DNA of 64,000 nt from Pedobacter sp. W3I1 (GTDB lineage Bacteria > Bacteroidota > Bacteroidia > Sphingobacteriales > Sphingobacteriaceae). The DNA lies in NCBI RefSeq assembly GCF_030816015.1, contig NZ_JAUSXN010000001.1, positions 372,001 through 436,000 of the forward strand, in the 5' to 3' direction. The notes under the pieces are model-generated. The model was not told the origin of the DNA. It did no database searches and was given only the letters and a program-made list of their open reading frames with translations. A program made the translations under genes and the position numbers. Shown here piece after piece: positions 27,395 through 35,826 of the stretch (its first letter is position 1; every line of letters begins with the position of its first letter).

Positions 27395-27967
27395 ATGGCA
27401 ACTAAAATCAGATTGCAAAGATTCGGTAAAAAAGGAAAACCTTTTTTCCACGTTGTGGTAGCAGATTCCCGCTCTCCACGTGATGGTAAATTTATTGAGC
27501 GTTTAGGTTCTTATAACCCAAACACCAATCCTGCTACCATCGAAATTAACTTCGAAAAAACTTTAGCTTGGGTAAACAGTGGTGCACAACCAACTGATAC
27601 AGCTCGTGCCATCCTTTCTTACAAAGGTGTTTTATACAAAAAACACTTAGAAGGTGGTGTAAAAAAAGGAGCTTTAACTCAAGAACAGGCAGATGAGAAA
27701 TTTGCTGCTTGGTTAGATGCTAAAGCAGGTAAAATTTCTGGTAAAACAGAAGGTTTAGCTACTTCTAAAGCAGATGTGCGTAAAGCAGCATTAGCGGCAG
27801 AAGCTAAGAAAAAAGAAGATAAAGCAGCAGCTATCGCAGCTAAAAATGCACCGGTTGCAGAAGAGGTTGTTGAAGAAGAAGTTACTGAAGAAGCACCAGC
27901 TGTTGAAGCTGAAGCAACTGAAGAAGCTCCTGCAGCAGAACCTACTAAAGAAGAAGGAGCTGAATAA
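27395..27967 (+). CDS. rpsP: 30S ribosomal protein S16
   Basis: 190 residues. Residues 1-80 are the S16 core ([32 protein letters not shown]). The remaining 110 residues are an Ala/Glu/Lys-rich tail ending in repeated [10 protein letters not shown] blocks, an extension normal in Bacteroidota but absent from E. coli S16 (82 residues). S16 assembles early into the 30S body. A perfect 15-bp terminator follows, 21 bp after the stop, so rimM downstream is probably not simply co-transcribed. Confidence 0.97.
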   Translation: MATKIRLQRFGKKGKPFFHVVVADSRSPRDGKFIERLGSYNPNTNPATIEINFEKTLAWVNSGAQPTDTARAILSYKGVLYKKHLEGGVKKGALTQEQADEKFAAWLDAKAGKISGKTEGLATSKADVRKAALAAEAKKKEDKAAAIAAKNAPVAEEVVEEEVTEEAPAVEAEATEEAPAAEPTKEEGAE

Positions 27968-27988
27968 TTTTAATTATTTTGTCTCATA

Positions 27989-28022
27989 AAATAGCGTTCC
28001 GAATTTCGGAACGCTATTTTTA
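27989..28022 (+). terminator. Terminator after rpsP
   Basis: Perfect 15-bp stem AAATAGCGTTCCGAA / TTCGGAACGCTATTT with a one-base centre, followed by further T residues. Confidence 0.9.
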
Positions 28023-28030
28023 TTTACAGT

Positions 28031-28153
28031 TCGTCATGCTGAACTTGTTTCAGCATCTTTCTGGGAAGACCCTGAAATAAATTACCTTCGGTGAACTCGC
28101 CTAAGGCTCGGTTTACAGCGTAGCTTTCCGCTATGCTAAAGGTCAGGGTGACG
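28031..28153. repeat. Dispersed palindromic repeat, family B, copy 1
   Basis: Begins GTCATGCTGAACTTGTTTCAGCATC and ends with GTCAGGGTGAC, enclosing about 90 bp with a second inner palindrome (GCGTAGC...GCTATGC). Related copies lie at 43438-43505 and, shortened, at 57450-57476. It occupies the rpsP-rimM gap. Confidence 0.65.
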
Positions 28154-28166
28154 TTTAATTTGGGGT

Positions 28167-28694
28167 ATGAAACACGAAGAAGCATTTTATATAGGTTACG
28201 TTACTAAAACGAGGGGTTTAAAAGGAGAAGTTCAGGTATTTTTCGAATTTGATGAATACGAACAACTCGAATTTGATGTGGTATTTGCCGATATGAATGG
28301 TAAACTTGTTCCATATTTTGTGGCTTCGGCAAAACTACAAGCCAATAAAACAGGCTATTTTAACTTTGATGATGCCGATCATATCGATAAAGTGCAGCCC
28401 TTATTAAAAAAGAAATTATACCTACCCCTATCGCAAATGCCTGAACGCGAAGAAGGCGAATTTTTATATACCGATTTTAAAGGTTTCATGGCCATTGATG
28501 AAACGCTTGGTGAACTAGGAGAAATACTGGAAGTAAACGAATACCCACAACAATTTGTGGCTACGGTGATGTATAAAGAAACCGAAATTTTGTTCCCGCT
28601 AAATGAAGATTTTATTGTAGAATACGACGAGGATGAAAAAACATTAACCCTCGATTTACCAGAAGGTTTGCTCGATATTTATCTGGAAAGCTAA
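28167..28694 (+). CDS. rimM: Ribosome maturation factor RimM
   Basis: 175 residues. An N-terminal beta-barrel (YIGYVTKTRGLKGEVQVFFEFDE) and a C-terminal PRC barrel (LYTDFKGFMAIDE, GEILEVNEYPQQFVATV, ILFPLNEDFIVEYD) match RimM, which binds S19 and helps 16S rRNA maturation. The usual order rpsP-rimM-trmD-rplS is stretched over 8 kb here by inserted genes; all four are still in the same order and strand. Confidence 0.95.
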   Translation: MKHEEAFYIGYVTKTRGLKGEVQVFFEFDEYEQLEFDVVFADMNGKLVPYFVASAKLQANKTGYFNFDDADHIDKVQPLLKKKLYLPLSQMPEREEGEFLYTDFKGFMAIDETLGELGEILEVNEYPQQFVATVMYKETEILFPLNEDFIVEYDEDEKTLTLDLPEGLLDIYLES

Positions 28695-28764
28695 AAATAA
28701 AAAAATATTTTCCTGGTTTTTGCTATTCTTAAGCCTGTTTTGTAAAATAAAACAATCTTTTAGT

Positions 28765-28823
28765 AAAAAATACTTGACATTAATATCAAAAATACTTTAC
28801 ATTTAGTAAAAAATATTTGATAT
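28765..28823 (+). promoter_or_regulatory. Three direct repeats, candidate operator of the XRE regulator
   Basis: Copies AAAAAATACTTGACAT (28765), CAAAAATACTTTACAT (28787) and AAAAAATATTTGATAT (28808), spaced 22 and 21 bp, about two helical turns, with the last ending at the start codon. The first and third extend upstream as TTTAGT. The layout fits repression by the XRE protein encoded two genes on; the regulator assignment is inference. Confidence 0.5.
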
Positions 28824-29276
28824 ATGAGAAATTCACTTTTAATCCCAAACAAGTACAAAGCAATTGGCTGGGTAATTTTTGTAGCATTCGGCATTTTAGG
28901 ATCGTCTTGCGTAATAGCAGAGTTCAGGATTCCCGGTTTTCAACTCTATTATCCTTCTAATGGCGGAGCGATGGGAAATGATTATAATCTCACAAATGAA
29001 TTTGCAATGTTGGGGATTACGTTAGGTCTTTTGATGATTGTTTTCGCAAAGGAAAGAATTGAAGATGAGTATATCTCGATACTTAGGCTGAAAAGTTTAC
29101 AATGGGCCGTACTCATTAATTATATTATTCTAATTATAATCAACTTCTCTTTTTATGGATTGGGCTATATTTTTATTATCACTTATAATATATGGACCTT
29201 ACTTTTAGTTTTTATACTTAAATTTTATTGGAACTTGTATCAGTTAAAAAGAGAGGGCGTTAAAAATGAAAAATAA
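28824..29276 (+). CDS. Small four-helix membrane protein
   Basis: 150 residues. Four hydrophobic segments at about 13-31, 54-75, 88-109 and 113-135 are separated by short polar loops, with a long extracytoplasmic loop after the first (FRIPGFQLYYPSNGGAMGND). I do not recognise a named family; such proteins often pair with a tiny XRE regulator, as here, where the next gene overlaps by 11 bp. Expression is likely controlled by the repeats directly before the start. Confidence 0.7.
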   Translation: MRNSLLIPNKYKAIGWVIFVAFGILGSSCVIAEFRIPGFQLYYPSNGGAMGNDYNLTNEFAMLGITLGLLMIVFAKERIEDEYISILRLKSLQWAVLINYIILIIINFSFYGLGYIFIITYNIWTLLLVFILKFYWNLYQLKREGVKNEK

Positions 29277-29466
29277 CCTTCGTGTACAACGGGCAATCAA
29301 AAATATAACACAGGCCGAACTTGCTGATTTAATTCAGGTTTCCAGGCAGACCATAAATACCATCGAATCAGGAAAGTATGTTCCATCAACCGTATTGGCG
29401 CTAAAAATGGCCCGGGTTTTTGATAAGCCCGTTGAGGAAATATTTGAGCTGGAGGATGGCGATTAA
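29266..29466 (+). CDS. XRE/Cro-type transcriptional regulator (YozG-like)
   Basis: 66 residues, nearly all helix-turn-helix: LRVQRAIKNITQAELADLI then VSRQTINTIESGKYVPS and ALKMARVFDKPVEEIFEL, ending in an acidic tail. This compact type of regulator is usually encoded with a small membrane protein, as here (11-bp overlap with the upstream gene). The three repeats at 28765-28823 are the obvious candidate target. Confidence 0.9.
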   Translation: MKNNLRVQRAIKNITQAELADLIQVSRQTINTIESGKYVPSTVLALKMARVFDKPVEEIFELEDGD

Positions 29467-29525
29467 CAGATCATGTTTTTTAAGGAAAAATTGTTAATTT
29501 AGATCTCATTCTAACCAAAATTAAC

Positions 29526-29960
29526 ATGCTCAAAAGAATATCAAAAATTGCAGTAATTTTTCTTACAGTGCTAACCATCTTTTCTTGTAAAACCGTACAA
29601 CAAGCTAATTTAAAAGAAATCAAACCATTTGTAGGCATTTGGAACGATACTACAAATCCCGGATGTAAAATTGTTTTTAAAGCGGATGGAAGTTTTTACA
29701 ATCTTGCCAAAGAAGGTGGTGTGCAGATCGTTACCCATAGCGGCACATTTAAAATTTTATCGAACAACATGTATGTGCTAAATATTTCGGATGCAAGGGC
29801 CGATGCTTCTTACGATCTTAAAGGCAGGCAATATGCAAACTATTACACCTTAAGCAACGATCAAAAAACCATGAAAGTAAGCGGTGTTGTCGACGGACGG
29901 AACGGTAGAAAACCGTTGCAATGGGCAAGCGATCTGGTAAAGGTTAATACGCTCGATTAG
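29526..29960 (+). CDS. Lipoprotein, DUF4488-like
   Basis: 144 residues. A signal peptide with lipobox FSC at residue 21 (LTVLTIFSCKT) marks a lipoprotein. The rest is a small beta-rich domain (FVGIWNDTTNPGCKIVF, GSFYNLAKEG, SGTFKILSNNMYVLNI) resembling DUF4488 or other lipocalin-like exported domains; the match is by sequence look only. No partner gene is obvious. Confidence 0.7.
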   Translation: MLKRISKIAVIFLTVLTIFSCKTVQQANLKEIKPFVGIWNDTTNPGCKIVFKADGSFYNLAKEGGVQIVTHSGTFKILSNNMYVLNISDARADASYDLKGRQYANYYTLSNDQKTMKVSGVVDGRNGRKPLQWASDLVKVNTLD

Positions 29961-30018
29961 TATTTAACACAATGGGTTTCGGTAAGGGCCAAAATTGATA
30001 CTGAGCTTAGCAAAATTT

Positions 30019-30051
30019 GACTTCAGCCTAAAGACTTCAGCCTAAAGACTT
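30019..30051 (+). repeat. Short tandem repeat before trmD
   Basis: Two perfect copies of the 14-mer GACTTCAGCCTAAA (30019-30032 and 30033-30046) plus a third partial GACTT. The array ends at the promoter-like box TACCTTTG (30051-30058). Confidence 0.8.
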
Positions 30052-30062
30052 ACCTTTGCATC

Positions 30063-30737
30063 ATGCGTTTTGATATTATAACAGTCTTGCCTGCTTTATT
30101 AGAAAGTCCGTTTGCTCATTCTATTTTGCAGCGAGCACAAAAAAAAGGTATAGCCGAAATTGTTGTGCATAACCTGAGGGATTATGCCACCAACAAACAA
30201 AAAAGTGTAGACGATTACCAATATGGCGGAGGTAGCGGTATGGTAATGAGTATTGAGCCTTTTGCGGCCTGTATCGAAAAACTTCAGGCAGAAAGGGAAT
30301 ATGATGAGATCATTTTCATGAGCCCAGACGGTGTTACTTTAAACCAGAGCACAGCCAACGAACTCTCTATTAAAAAGAACATCATCATTTTGTGTGGCCA
30401 CTATAAGGGCATAGATCAGCGTATACGGGATATCTTTGTTACCAGGGAGATATCGGTAGGTGATTATGTTTTAAGTGGCGGAGAGCTCCCTGCTGCAATT
30501 GTGGTAGATGCTGTTGTGCGTTTAATTCCTGGTGTTTTAAATGATGAAACTTCTGCACTATCTGATAGTTTTCAGGGAGAATTGCTTGATGCACCTGTAT
30601 ATACCCGTCCCGCAGACTGGCGTGGACATAAAGTGCCTGATGTTTTATTAAGCGGACACGAGGCAAAGGTGAACGAGTGGAGACACGAACAGGCCTTAGA
30701 ACGGACTAAAACCCGCCGTCCTGACCTTTTAGAATAA
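30063..30737 (+). CDS. trmD: tRNA (guanine-N1)-methyltransferase
   Basis: 224 residues. It methylates G37 of tRNA with S-adenosylmethionine and prevents frameshifting. SPOUT knot landmarks are [25 protein letters not shown] and the long [16 protein letters not shown] block followed by [16 protein letters not shown]. Length is normal. TACCTTTG lies only 4 bp before the start codon; if it is the -7 box, the message would be leaderless. Confidence 0.97.
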   Translation: MRFDIITVLPALLESPFAHSILQRAQKKGIAEIVVHNLRDYATNKQKSVDDYQYGGGSGMVMSIEPFAACIEKLQAEREYDEIIFMSPDGVTLNQSTANELSIKKNIIILCGHYKGIDQRIRDIFVTREISVGDYVLSGGELPAAIVVDAVVRLIPGVLNDETSALSDSFQGELLDAPVYTRPADWRGHKVPDVLLSGHEAKVNEWRHEQALERTKTRRPDLLE

Positions 30738-30800
30738 AATTTCCTTGTAAATTATAAAGGTAAATTCTATTTTAGAGAAACGCTTCTAGTTCCCGATAAT

Positions 30801-31436
30801 ATGCCCAAACAGATCGTTATTTGTGATGACCATTTACTTTTTTTAAACGGCATTTCCGAATTGCTTAAAAATACCGGGAACAACTATGGCATTTTTAAAT
30901 TCAGCGATGTACATTCCTGTAGAAACCATTTAATGCATAACATTGCTGATGTTTTCATCTGTGATTTAAATATTAACCACTTTGATGGGTTTGTATTGAT
31001 TGAAGAACTCAGATCCCAACTAAAAAACACCAAAATAATTGTTCTTACTGCTTATTACGAAGATTTTCTGATTCAAAAAGCAAAGAAACTGGGGGTTAAT
31101 GCTTTCCTCAAAAAAGAAACACCTGCCGAAGAACTTATCAGTATTATCGAATCAAATAAAGACACAACGTTTTATACCAATAAGAGTTATAAAAAAGGCG
31201 AGAGTGTGTATAGTGCCATTGATGGTTCAATTGTCAATAAATTCCGGATATCTAAACAGGAAAAAGCGATCATTAAACTAATCATTAAAGGATTAACCAG
31301 TAAAGAGATTGCTGAAGTGCTGTTTATCAGCATAACCACCGTAACTACTCATCGCAAGAATATCCACCGGAAGTTGGAAATCAATAATAGCAGTTCGCTC
31401 ATTAAATTTGCTCATGAGAATAATCTACTTGATTAG
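30801..31436 (+). CDS. NarL/LuxR-type response regulator (system 2)
   Basis: 211 residues. Receiver domain with Asp9/Asp10, phospho-acceptor Asp55 (VFICDLNINH), Thr in IVLTAYY and Lys in AFLKKET. LuxR helix-turn-helix at about 148-208 (ISKQEKAIIKLIIKGLTS ... ITTVTTHRKNIHRKLEI). It is clearly related to the system 1 regulator at 9163, with the same recognition-helix pattern TVxTHRKN, so the two may bind similar DNA. It comes before its kinase and overlaps it by 23 bp, the reverse of the system 1 order. Confidence 0.93.
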   Translation: MPKQIVICDDHLLFLNGISELLKNTGNNYGIFKFSDVHSCRNHLMHNIADVFICDLNINHFDGFVLIEELRSQLKNTKIIVLTAYYEDFLIQKAKKLGVNAFLKKETPAEELISIIESNKDTTFYTNKSYKKGESVYSAIDGSIVNKFRISKQEKAIIKLIIKGLTSKEIAEVLFISITTVTTHRKNIHRKLEINNSSSLIKFAHENNLLD

Positions 31437-33195
31437 CTTTCTGCTATTCCCGCTATTCTCTTGTGCACAAACCGCAAACCAATCAATATCGGTAGTATCC
31501 GGCTACGCTATAGACCAAAACTCATCGTGGACGAGCGGAATGCTCCAACAACAAAAATTTCAGCCGTTTAAGCAGGGCAGCAAAGTTAACATCGGCTACA
31601 ACAAAGATGCCGCGGTATGGTGCAGATTTACTGTAAAAAATGCAAGCGCTTCACAAAGCAATAAAACATGGCTATGTTTTAACAATAACCATATCGATAG
31701 CCTTAGCCTTTATGATGGTAGCGTAATTAAAACCATAGGTGACAGAACGGTTGGCCGGAGTCCGTTTATCGAAACCCTGGCATTTGAAATTAACCTGCAG
31801 CCAGGCGAAGAACGATTGCTTTGGGTGCGGGTTAAAAAAGAAACTTCCTTTTTAGATTTTTCTTATAGTTTAGAAGATCAGGCTTATTTAGAAAGCAAAT
31901 CATCTCAAAAAACAGCGTTGACTTCCTTTTTTATCGGTATGGTGTTTTTGCTGCTCATGATCAATGGAATATTGTTTTTGATGACCAAAAACAGGTTATA
32001 TGTTTATTACATTGGTTATTCTATACTAACTGTGTTTTATACAGCAATTACAACCAACTTCGCCAAGCATGTTTTATTTCCAGCGTTTAGGTTTTTTAGC
32101 GAGGGCCGGGTTTACACCGGAGCACTTTGGTACATTGCCCTGAGTATTTTTCTTGGGCATTTTTTAAAGCTAAAAGAAAATCAGCCTGTTAAACATAAAC
32201 TGATCATAGTACTTGGTAGCATAAACTTTTTACTGATTTTAATTTCGATTTCGTTATTGGTGTTTTATAAGGACTTTGAATTCCGGCACTTTTTTGTGTT
32301 TGGCTACATCATATTCCTGGCGTCTATCGTCATACTTTTCTGGTCGGCATTAACGCATCTAAAAATTGAAAAAACCCAGGCTACTTATGCGCTTCTTGCT
32401 TTTGCTCCGCAGTTTGTATGGGGTGCTTGTTTAATTTTAAAGACATTTGAAATTATTCCAAAATCACTGGGCGATAATTGGATGTTGTTTATCAGTCTTT
32501 ATGAGGTGTTTTTGTTCGGATACGTTTTATCTAGAAATTACATCGATATTTTTTTTAAGAACAACGAACTGATGCAACAGGTTATTTTTGAAAAAGAGAG
32601 TTCGTTGAGGGCCATTAGTGAAGTTCAGCTGCGTGAGCGGAGAAACATCGCTAACATTATTCACGACAATGTAGGGAGTAAGATTGCCCATATTATTCAT
32701 CTTTTCGACATGAAGAATGCCGAGCTTGCCAAGCAAACAATAAACGAACTGGCTGAAGACATCAGAGAGATATCTCATAAAATACTGCCGAAAGCACTTG
32801 ATGAAGGCGCTTTGATATCTAGTTTAAAAAGTCAGATCTCAAGCCTAAACGCGGGTTTAACAGATGCAAAAATTGAGCTTTTCTGTTATGATTTCCCTGA
32901 CAAAATTGATGAAAAATGGATTTATGATTTATATCTTATCGCTCTTGAGATAATAAATAACGCGTTAAAACATGGTAACGCGGAGTTAATCACCATCGAG
33001 CTTTATAAGTATCCCAAAAACTACCATTTTCAATTTACTGATGATGGGTTCGGCTTCGATCTGCAGAAAACAATCAAGGGCTTTGGGCTCGAAAATATCG
33101 AAAAGAGAGTAAATTACTACAAAGGTAATTTCGAAATCAGTAGTGTTAAAAACGAAGGCACTATTATCCAGATCGATATCCCTTCCAATAATTAA
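31414..33195 (+). CDS. 7TM-DISM sensor histidine kinase (system 2)
   Basis: 593 residues from the ATG at 31414 (a TTG at 31408 adds two residues). Signal peptide MRIIYLISFLLFPLFSCAQ; 7TMR-DISM extracellular domain to about 155; membrane helices about 168-373; dimerisation helix with His417 in RRNIANIIHDNVGSK; HATPase with NNALKHGNAE, FTDDGFGFD and GLENIEKR boxes. The phospho-box reads IIHDN, a variant of HisKA_3. The signal is unknown. It overlaps the regulator gene by 23 bp; 115 bp downstream of its stop the exported WG-repeat gene begins. Confidence 0.92.
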   Translation: MRIIYLISFLLFPLFSCAQTANQSISVVSGYAIDQNSSWTSGMLQQQKFQPFKQGSKVNIGYNKDAAVWCRFTVKNASASQSNKTWLCFNNNHIDSLSLYDGSVIKTIGDRTVGRSPFIETLAFEINLQPGEERLLWVRVKKETSFLDFSYSLEDQAYLESKSSQKTALTSFFIGMVFLLLMINGILFLMTKNRLYVYYIGYSILTVFYTAITTNFAKHVLFPAFRFFSEGRVYTGALWYIALSIFLGHFLKLKENQPVKHKLIIVLGSINFLLILISISLLVFYKDFEFRHFFVFGYIIFLASIVILFWSALTHLKIEKTQATYALLAFAPQFVWGACLILKTFEIIPKSLGDNWMLFISLYEVFLFGYVLSRNYIDIFFKNNELMQQVIFEKESSLRAISEVQLRERRNIANIIHDNVGSKIAHIIHLFDMKNAELAKQTINELAEDIREISHKILPKALDEGALISSLKSQISSLNAGLTDAKIELFCYDFPDKIDEKWIYDLYLIALEIINNALKHGNAELITIELYKYPKNYHFQFTDDGFGFDLQKTIKGFGLENIEKRVNYYKGNFEISSVKNEGTIIQIDIPSNN

Positions 33196-33230
33196 TATAC
33201 AACCGTTTTTTGTGAGTTCTGTATCTGTAA

Positions 33231-33252
33231 ATATACCCTTTATTGGGTATTT
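33231..33252. promoter_or_regulatory. Candidate regulator site ATATACC-N7-GGGTATTT (copy 2)
   Basis: Inverted repeat ATATACC / GGGTAT with a 7-bp centre (CTTTATT), identical in arms and spacing to 11771-11792. It lies 36 bp after the kinase stop and 58 bp before the WG-repeat gene start, a normal promoter-proximal position. Assignment to the NarL-type regulators is inference. Confidence 0.5.
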
Positions 33253-33310
33253 CTGTCGGCGTATCTTTAGTATACTTTAGCTTAATAAAAGCAATACATC
33301 CTTTAAATTA

Positions 33311-34165
33311 ATGGAAATGAAACAACTATTTACAGCAGTACTAAGTGTGCTGGCTATTGCGGGTTATGCGCAAGATTTAAGTCCAAAAAAGAATGAAAGT
33401 GGAAAATATGGATTTGTAGATAAAGCAGGGAAAGAAGTGATCCCTTTTAAGTACGAAAAGGCTGGATATAGTTTCCACGAAGGATTGATTGCTGTTAAAC
33501 TAGACGGAAAATATGGCTTTATAGATCAGACAGGGAAAGTGGTTATTCCCTTCAGATATGATGATGCCATTTATTTTAAGGATGGATTTGCGCAGGTTGA
33601 GTTAAATGGAAAATCGGGTTATATTGATAAAACAGGTAAGGAAATCACGGCCTTAAAATACGATGTTGCATTTGATTTTTATGAAGGTATTGCCAAGGTG
33701 AGGCTAGACGAGAAGTATGGTTTTATTGACGCTACAGGTAGAGAAATTACGCCTTTAAAGTACGAGGATGGGAATAACTTTAAAAATGGTTATGCCAGTG
33801 TGAAACTAAAAAATAAATGGGGTTTTATTGATAAAACAGGCAAAGAGTTTACAAAGTTTAAATATGACTATGCAAAAGATTTTAATGATGGGGTTGCTCC
33901 TGTTGAAAAGAATAAACTCTATGGCGCCATTGATAAAAACGGAAACGAAATCATCCCTTTCAAGTATAGGTTCATCGCTGATTTTGAGGAAGGTTTAGCT
34001 AAAGTTGGGCTTAACGGTAGAGAGGGTTTTATAAACACAACAGGCGAAGAAGTTATCCCGATTAAATACGATGCGGTTGGCAGCTTTGAGAATGGAGTGG
34101 CCCGGTTTAGATTAAATGGCAGATGGGGAGCAATGGATAAAACAGGTAAAGAAATTACACGATAA
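33311..34165 (+). CDS. Exported WG-repeat protein
   Basis: 284 residues with a signal peptide (MEMKQLFTAVLSVLAIAGYA; an ATG two codons in is equally possible). The mature protein is eight repeats of about 34 residues, each beginning K(Y/W)GFIDKTGKE followed by PFKY and ending EGLAKVxLNG. WG repeats are found in many exported Bacteroidota and clostridial proteins; their role is unknown, probably binding. It is the first gene after the second ATATACC site and is followed after 6 bp by another exported protein. Confidence 0.9.
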   Translation: MEMKQLFTAVLSVLAIAGYAQDLSPKKNESGKYGFVDKAGKEVIPFKYEKAGYSFHEGLIAVKLDGKYGFIDQTGKVVIPFRYDDAIYFKDGFAQVELNGKSGYIDKTGKEITALKYDVAFDFYEGIAKVRLDEKYGFIDATGREITPLKYEDGNNFKNGYASVKLKNKWGFIDKTGKEFTKFKYDYAKDFNDGVAPVEKNKLYGAIDKNGNEIIPFKYRFIADFEEGLAKVGLNGREGFINTTGEEVIPIKYDAVGSFENGVARFRLNGRWGAMDKTGKEITR

Positions 34166-34177
34166 ACAAACATGGAC

Positions 34178-34651
34178 ATGAAAAAATTAACAGTATTACT
34201 TTTCTTACTTTATGGGTCTTTCGCCTTTGGCCAGACTACTTACGAGAACAAAAAATTAGCGCTTATTAACGATGTTTTTTATAATACCACAAGGCAAAAC
34301 ATTAACTCCTTTATGAAGGATAAAGGCTTTGAAAAAGGCGATGTTGAAGAAGGCGAAGGCGATGTTAAAGAGATATTGGCCTTCGACTCCAAATTTGATA
34401 TGATAGAGGTGTCTTACACGAAAAATGATAAAATTTCTACTATAGTTTGCATTTTTTCTGGTGCAATTAATGTGGCATTTATCGATATGGAGCTAAAGAA
34501 CAAGGGATATACAGCTAAAATGGTTAAACAATCTATAGATGGGCAGCCGGTTAATAAAAATATTTGGAGCAAATCCGGAACGAAGTACAATTTTATTACC
34601 TATGCCGATGAAAAGGAAAAAATTGGTGTTTTAGGCTATGGTGTGTATTAG
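34178..34651 (+). CDS. Small exported protein of unknown function
   Basis: 157 residues from the ATG at 34178 (one at 34172 adds two residues), with signal peptide MKKLTVLLFLLYGSFAFG. The mature part is alpha/beta (NSFMKDKGFEKGDVEEGEGD, IVCIFSGAINVAFIDMELKNKG) with no recognised family. It lies close behind the WG-repeat gene and is probably co-transcribed with it. Confidence 0.7.
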   Translation: MKKLTVLLFLLYGSFAFGQTTYENKKLALINDVFYNTTRQNINSFMKDKGFEKGDVEEGEGDVKEILAFDSKFDMIEVSYTKNDKISTIVCIFSGAINVAFIDMELKNKGYTAKMVKQSIDGQPVNKNIWSKSGTKYNFITYADEKEKIGVLGYGVY

Positions 34652-34688
34652 AACTGGTCGTTAATCCGGGCCGGTTTACTTTAATAAA

Positions 34689-35177
34689 ATGAAACTCAAA
34701 GGCGCAGAAAAACAGTTCTGGTGGCGTTTTGGACATATCACCGAAGCTAAAAACATCCCTACAGAATTGCCTGGTTTTGCCAGTATCGATTCGATGGTTG
34801 ATGATGAGTATTTGGCCATGCTTTTGGCAAAAGTTTCGGTTATGGAGAGCGTTTATTTGAAAGAAACACGGGTAACCGATGAGGGAGTGAAGTTGATCAG
34901 CGATGTTAAGCAACTTAAGCATTTAACGCTCATGAAGCATGAAAATATTACTAAAGCGTGTTTGCCGTATCTTAACAAACTGACCGATTTGGAATACCTC
35001 GATATCTGGCGGACTAAAATCCGCTTAGAAGATATAACGGTTTTAAAAGATTTAAAAAATCTTAAAGAGCTGCATATCTCGCCTCACGATGAAGGTGTAG
35101 AAGAAAGCCGGGACACTATTTTAGAAAAGATAATTAAAGCGGAAGAAACGTTGCCCAATTGTATTATTCACACCTGA
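34689..35177 (+). CDS. Leucine-rich-repeat-like protein
   Basis: 162 residues, no signal peptide. Residues 55-130 show consecutive 22-25-residue leucine-rich repeats (VKLISDVKQLKHLTLMKH, LPYLNKLTDLEYLDIWRT, ITVLKDLKNLKELHISPH). The N-terminal part (FWWRFGHITEAKNIPTELPG) is conserved-looking but unassigned. Likely cytoplasmic and protein-binding. It follows the exported protein by 37 bp; whether it belongs to the same operon is unsure. Confidence 0.7.
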   Translation: MKLKGAEKQFWWRFGHITEAKNIPTELPGFASIDSMVDDEYLAMLLAKVSVMESVYLKETRVTDEGVKLISDVKQLKHLTLMKHENITKACLPYLNKLTDLEYLDIWRTKIRLEDITVLKDLKNLKELHISPHDEGVEESRDTILEKIIKAEETLPNCIIHT

Positions 35178-35298
35178 GATCATCAATGGTTAAATAATTT
35201 AAATCAGAATATTGAATGCTAAATTTAGTGATATGTTCGCGAATAGTGCCATCCTGACCTTTTGGAATAGAAGCATTTAACACAATCGAATGTGGAAT
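35164..35298 (-). pseudogene. Possible coding remnant, C-terminal fragment
   Basis: On the minus strand 44 codons read as natural-looking protein (IVLNASIPKGQDGTIREH, then ITKFSIQYSDLNYLTIDD) and end in TAA. There is no start codon: a TGA stop precedes the fragment at 35299. Its 3' end overlaps the end of the leucine-rich gene. It could be the tail of a decayed gene or chance; I do not recognise the family. Confidence 0.3.
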
Positions 35299-35408
35299 TC
35301 ATAAAGATTGTGGAAAAAATTAAAATAGGTTTTTTTTTCTCAGAAATAATCCCTAATATTGCAATCCGATTTTCACGGGATGAAATATCGATTTAATAGC
35401 TTAAAATC

Positions 35409-35756
35409 ATGGATTTAGTAAAATTTGTTGAAGAGCAGGCCATCGCAAAAAAAGATTTTCCTGCGTTCAAGTCTGGCGATACAGTGAGCGTGCACTATAA
35501 AATTCGCGAAGGTAATAAGGAACGTATCCAAATTTACCAAGGTGTTGTGATACAACGTAACAGTGCTGGCGCTAACGAAACTTTCACAGTTCGTAAAATG
35601 AGCAACAGTATTGGGGTTGAGCGTATTTTCCCTATCAATTCTCCAAACATTGAGAAGGTAGAAGTAAATAGCTATGGTAAAGTTCGTAGAGCGAAATTGT
35701 TCTATTTACGTGCTTTAACTGGTAAAGCTGCCCGTATCAAATCTTTGAGAAAATAA
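35409..35756 (+). CDS. rplS: 50S ribosomal protein L19
   Basis: 115 residues, the standard size. Core motifs are [53 protein letters not shown] (quoted to 20) and [13 protein letters not shown]19 sits at the subunit interface. It closes the scattered rpsP-rimM-trmD-rplS order and is followed by a terminator. Confidence 0.98.
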   Translation: MDLVKFVEEQAIAKKDFPAFKSGDTVSVHYKIREGNKERIQIYQGVVIQRNSAGANETFTVRKMSNSIGVERIFPINSPNIEKVEVNSYGKVRRAKLFYLRALTGKAARIKSLRK

Positions 35757-35778
35757 TATTCTTTATTATACGATATAG

Positions 35779-35809
35779 CCTTCACGATTAATTTCGTGGA
35801 GGTTTTTTT
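35779..35809 (+). terminator. Terminator after rplS
   Basis: Stem CCTTCACGA / TCGTGGAGG (one G-U pair) with a six-base loop and TTTTTTT. Confidence 0.88.
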
Positions 35810-35826
35810 GTTTATACCTTTGTTAA

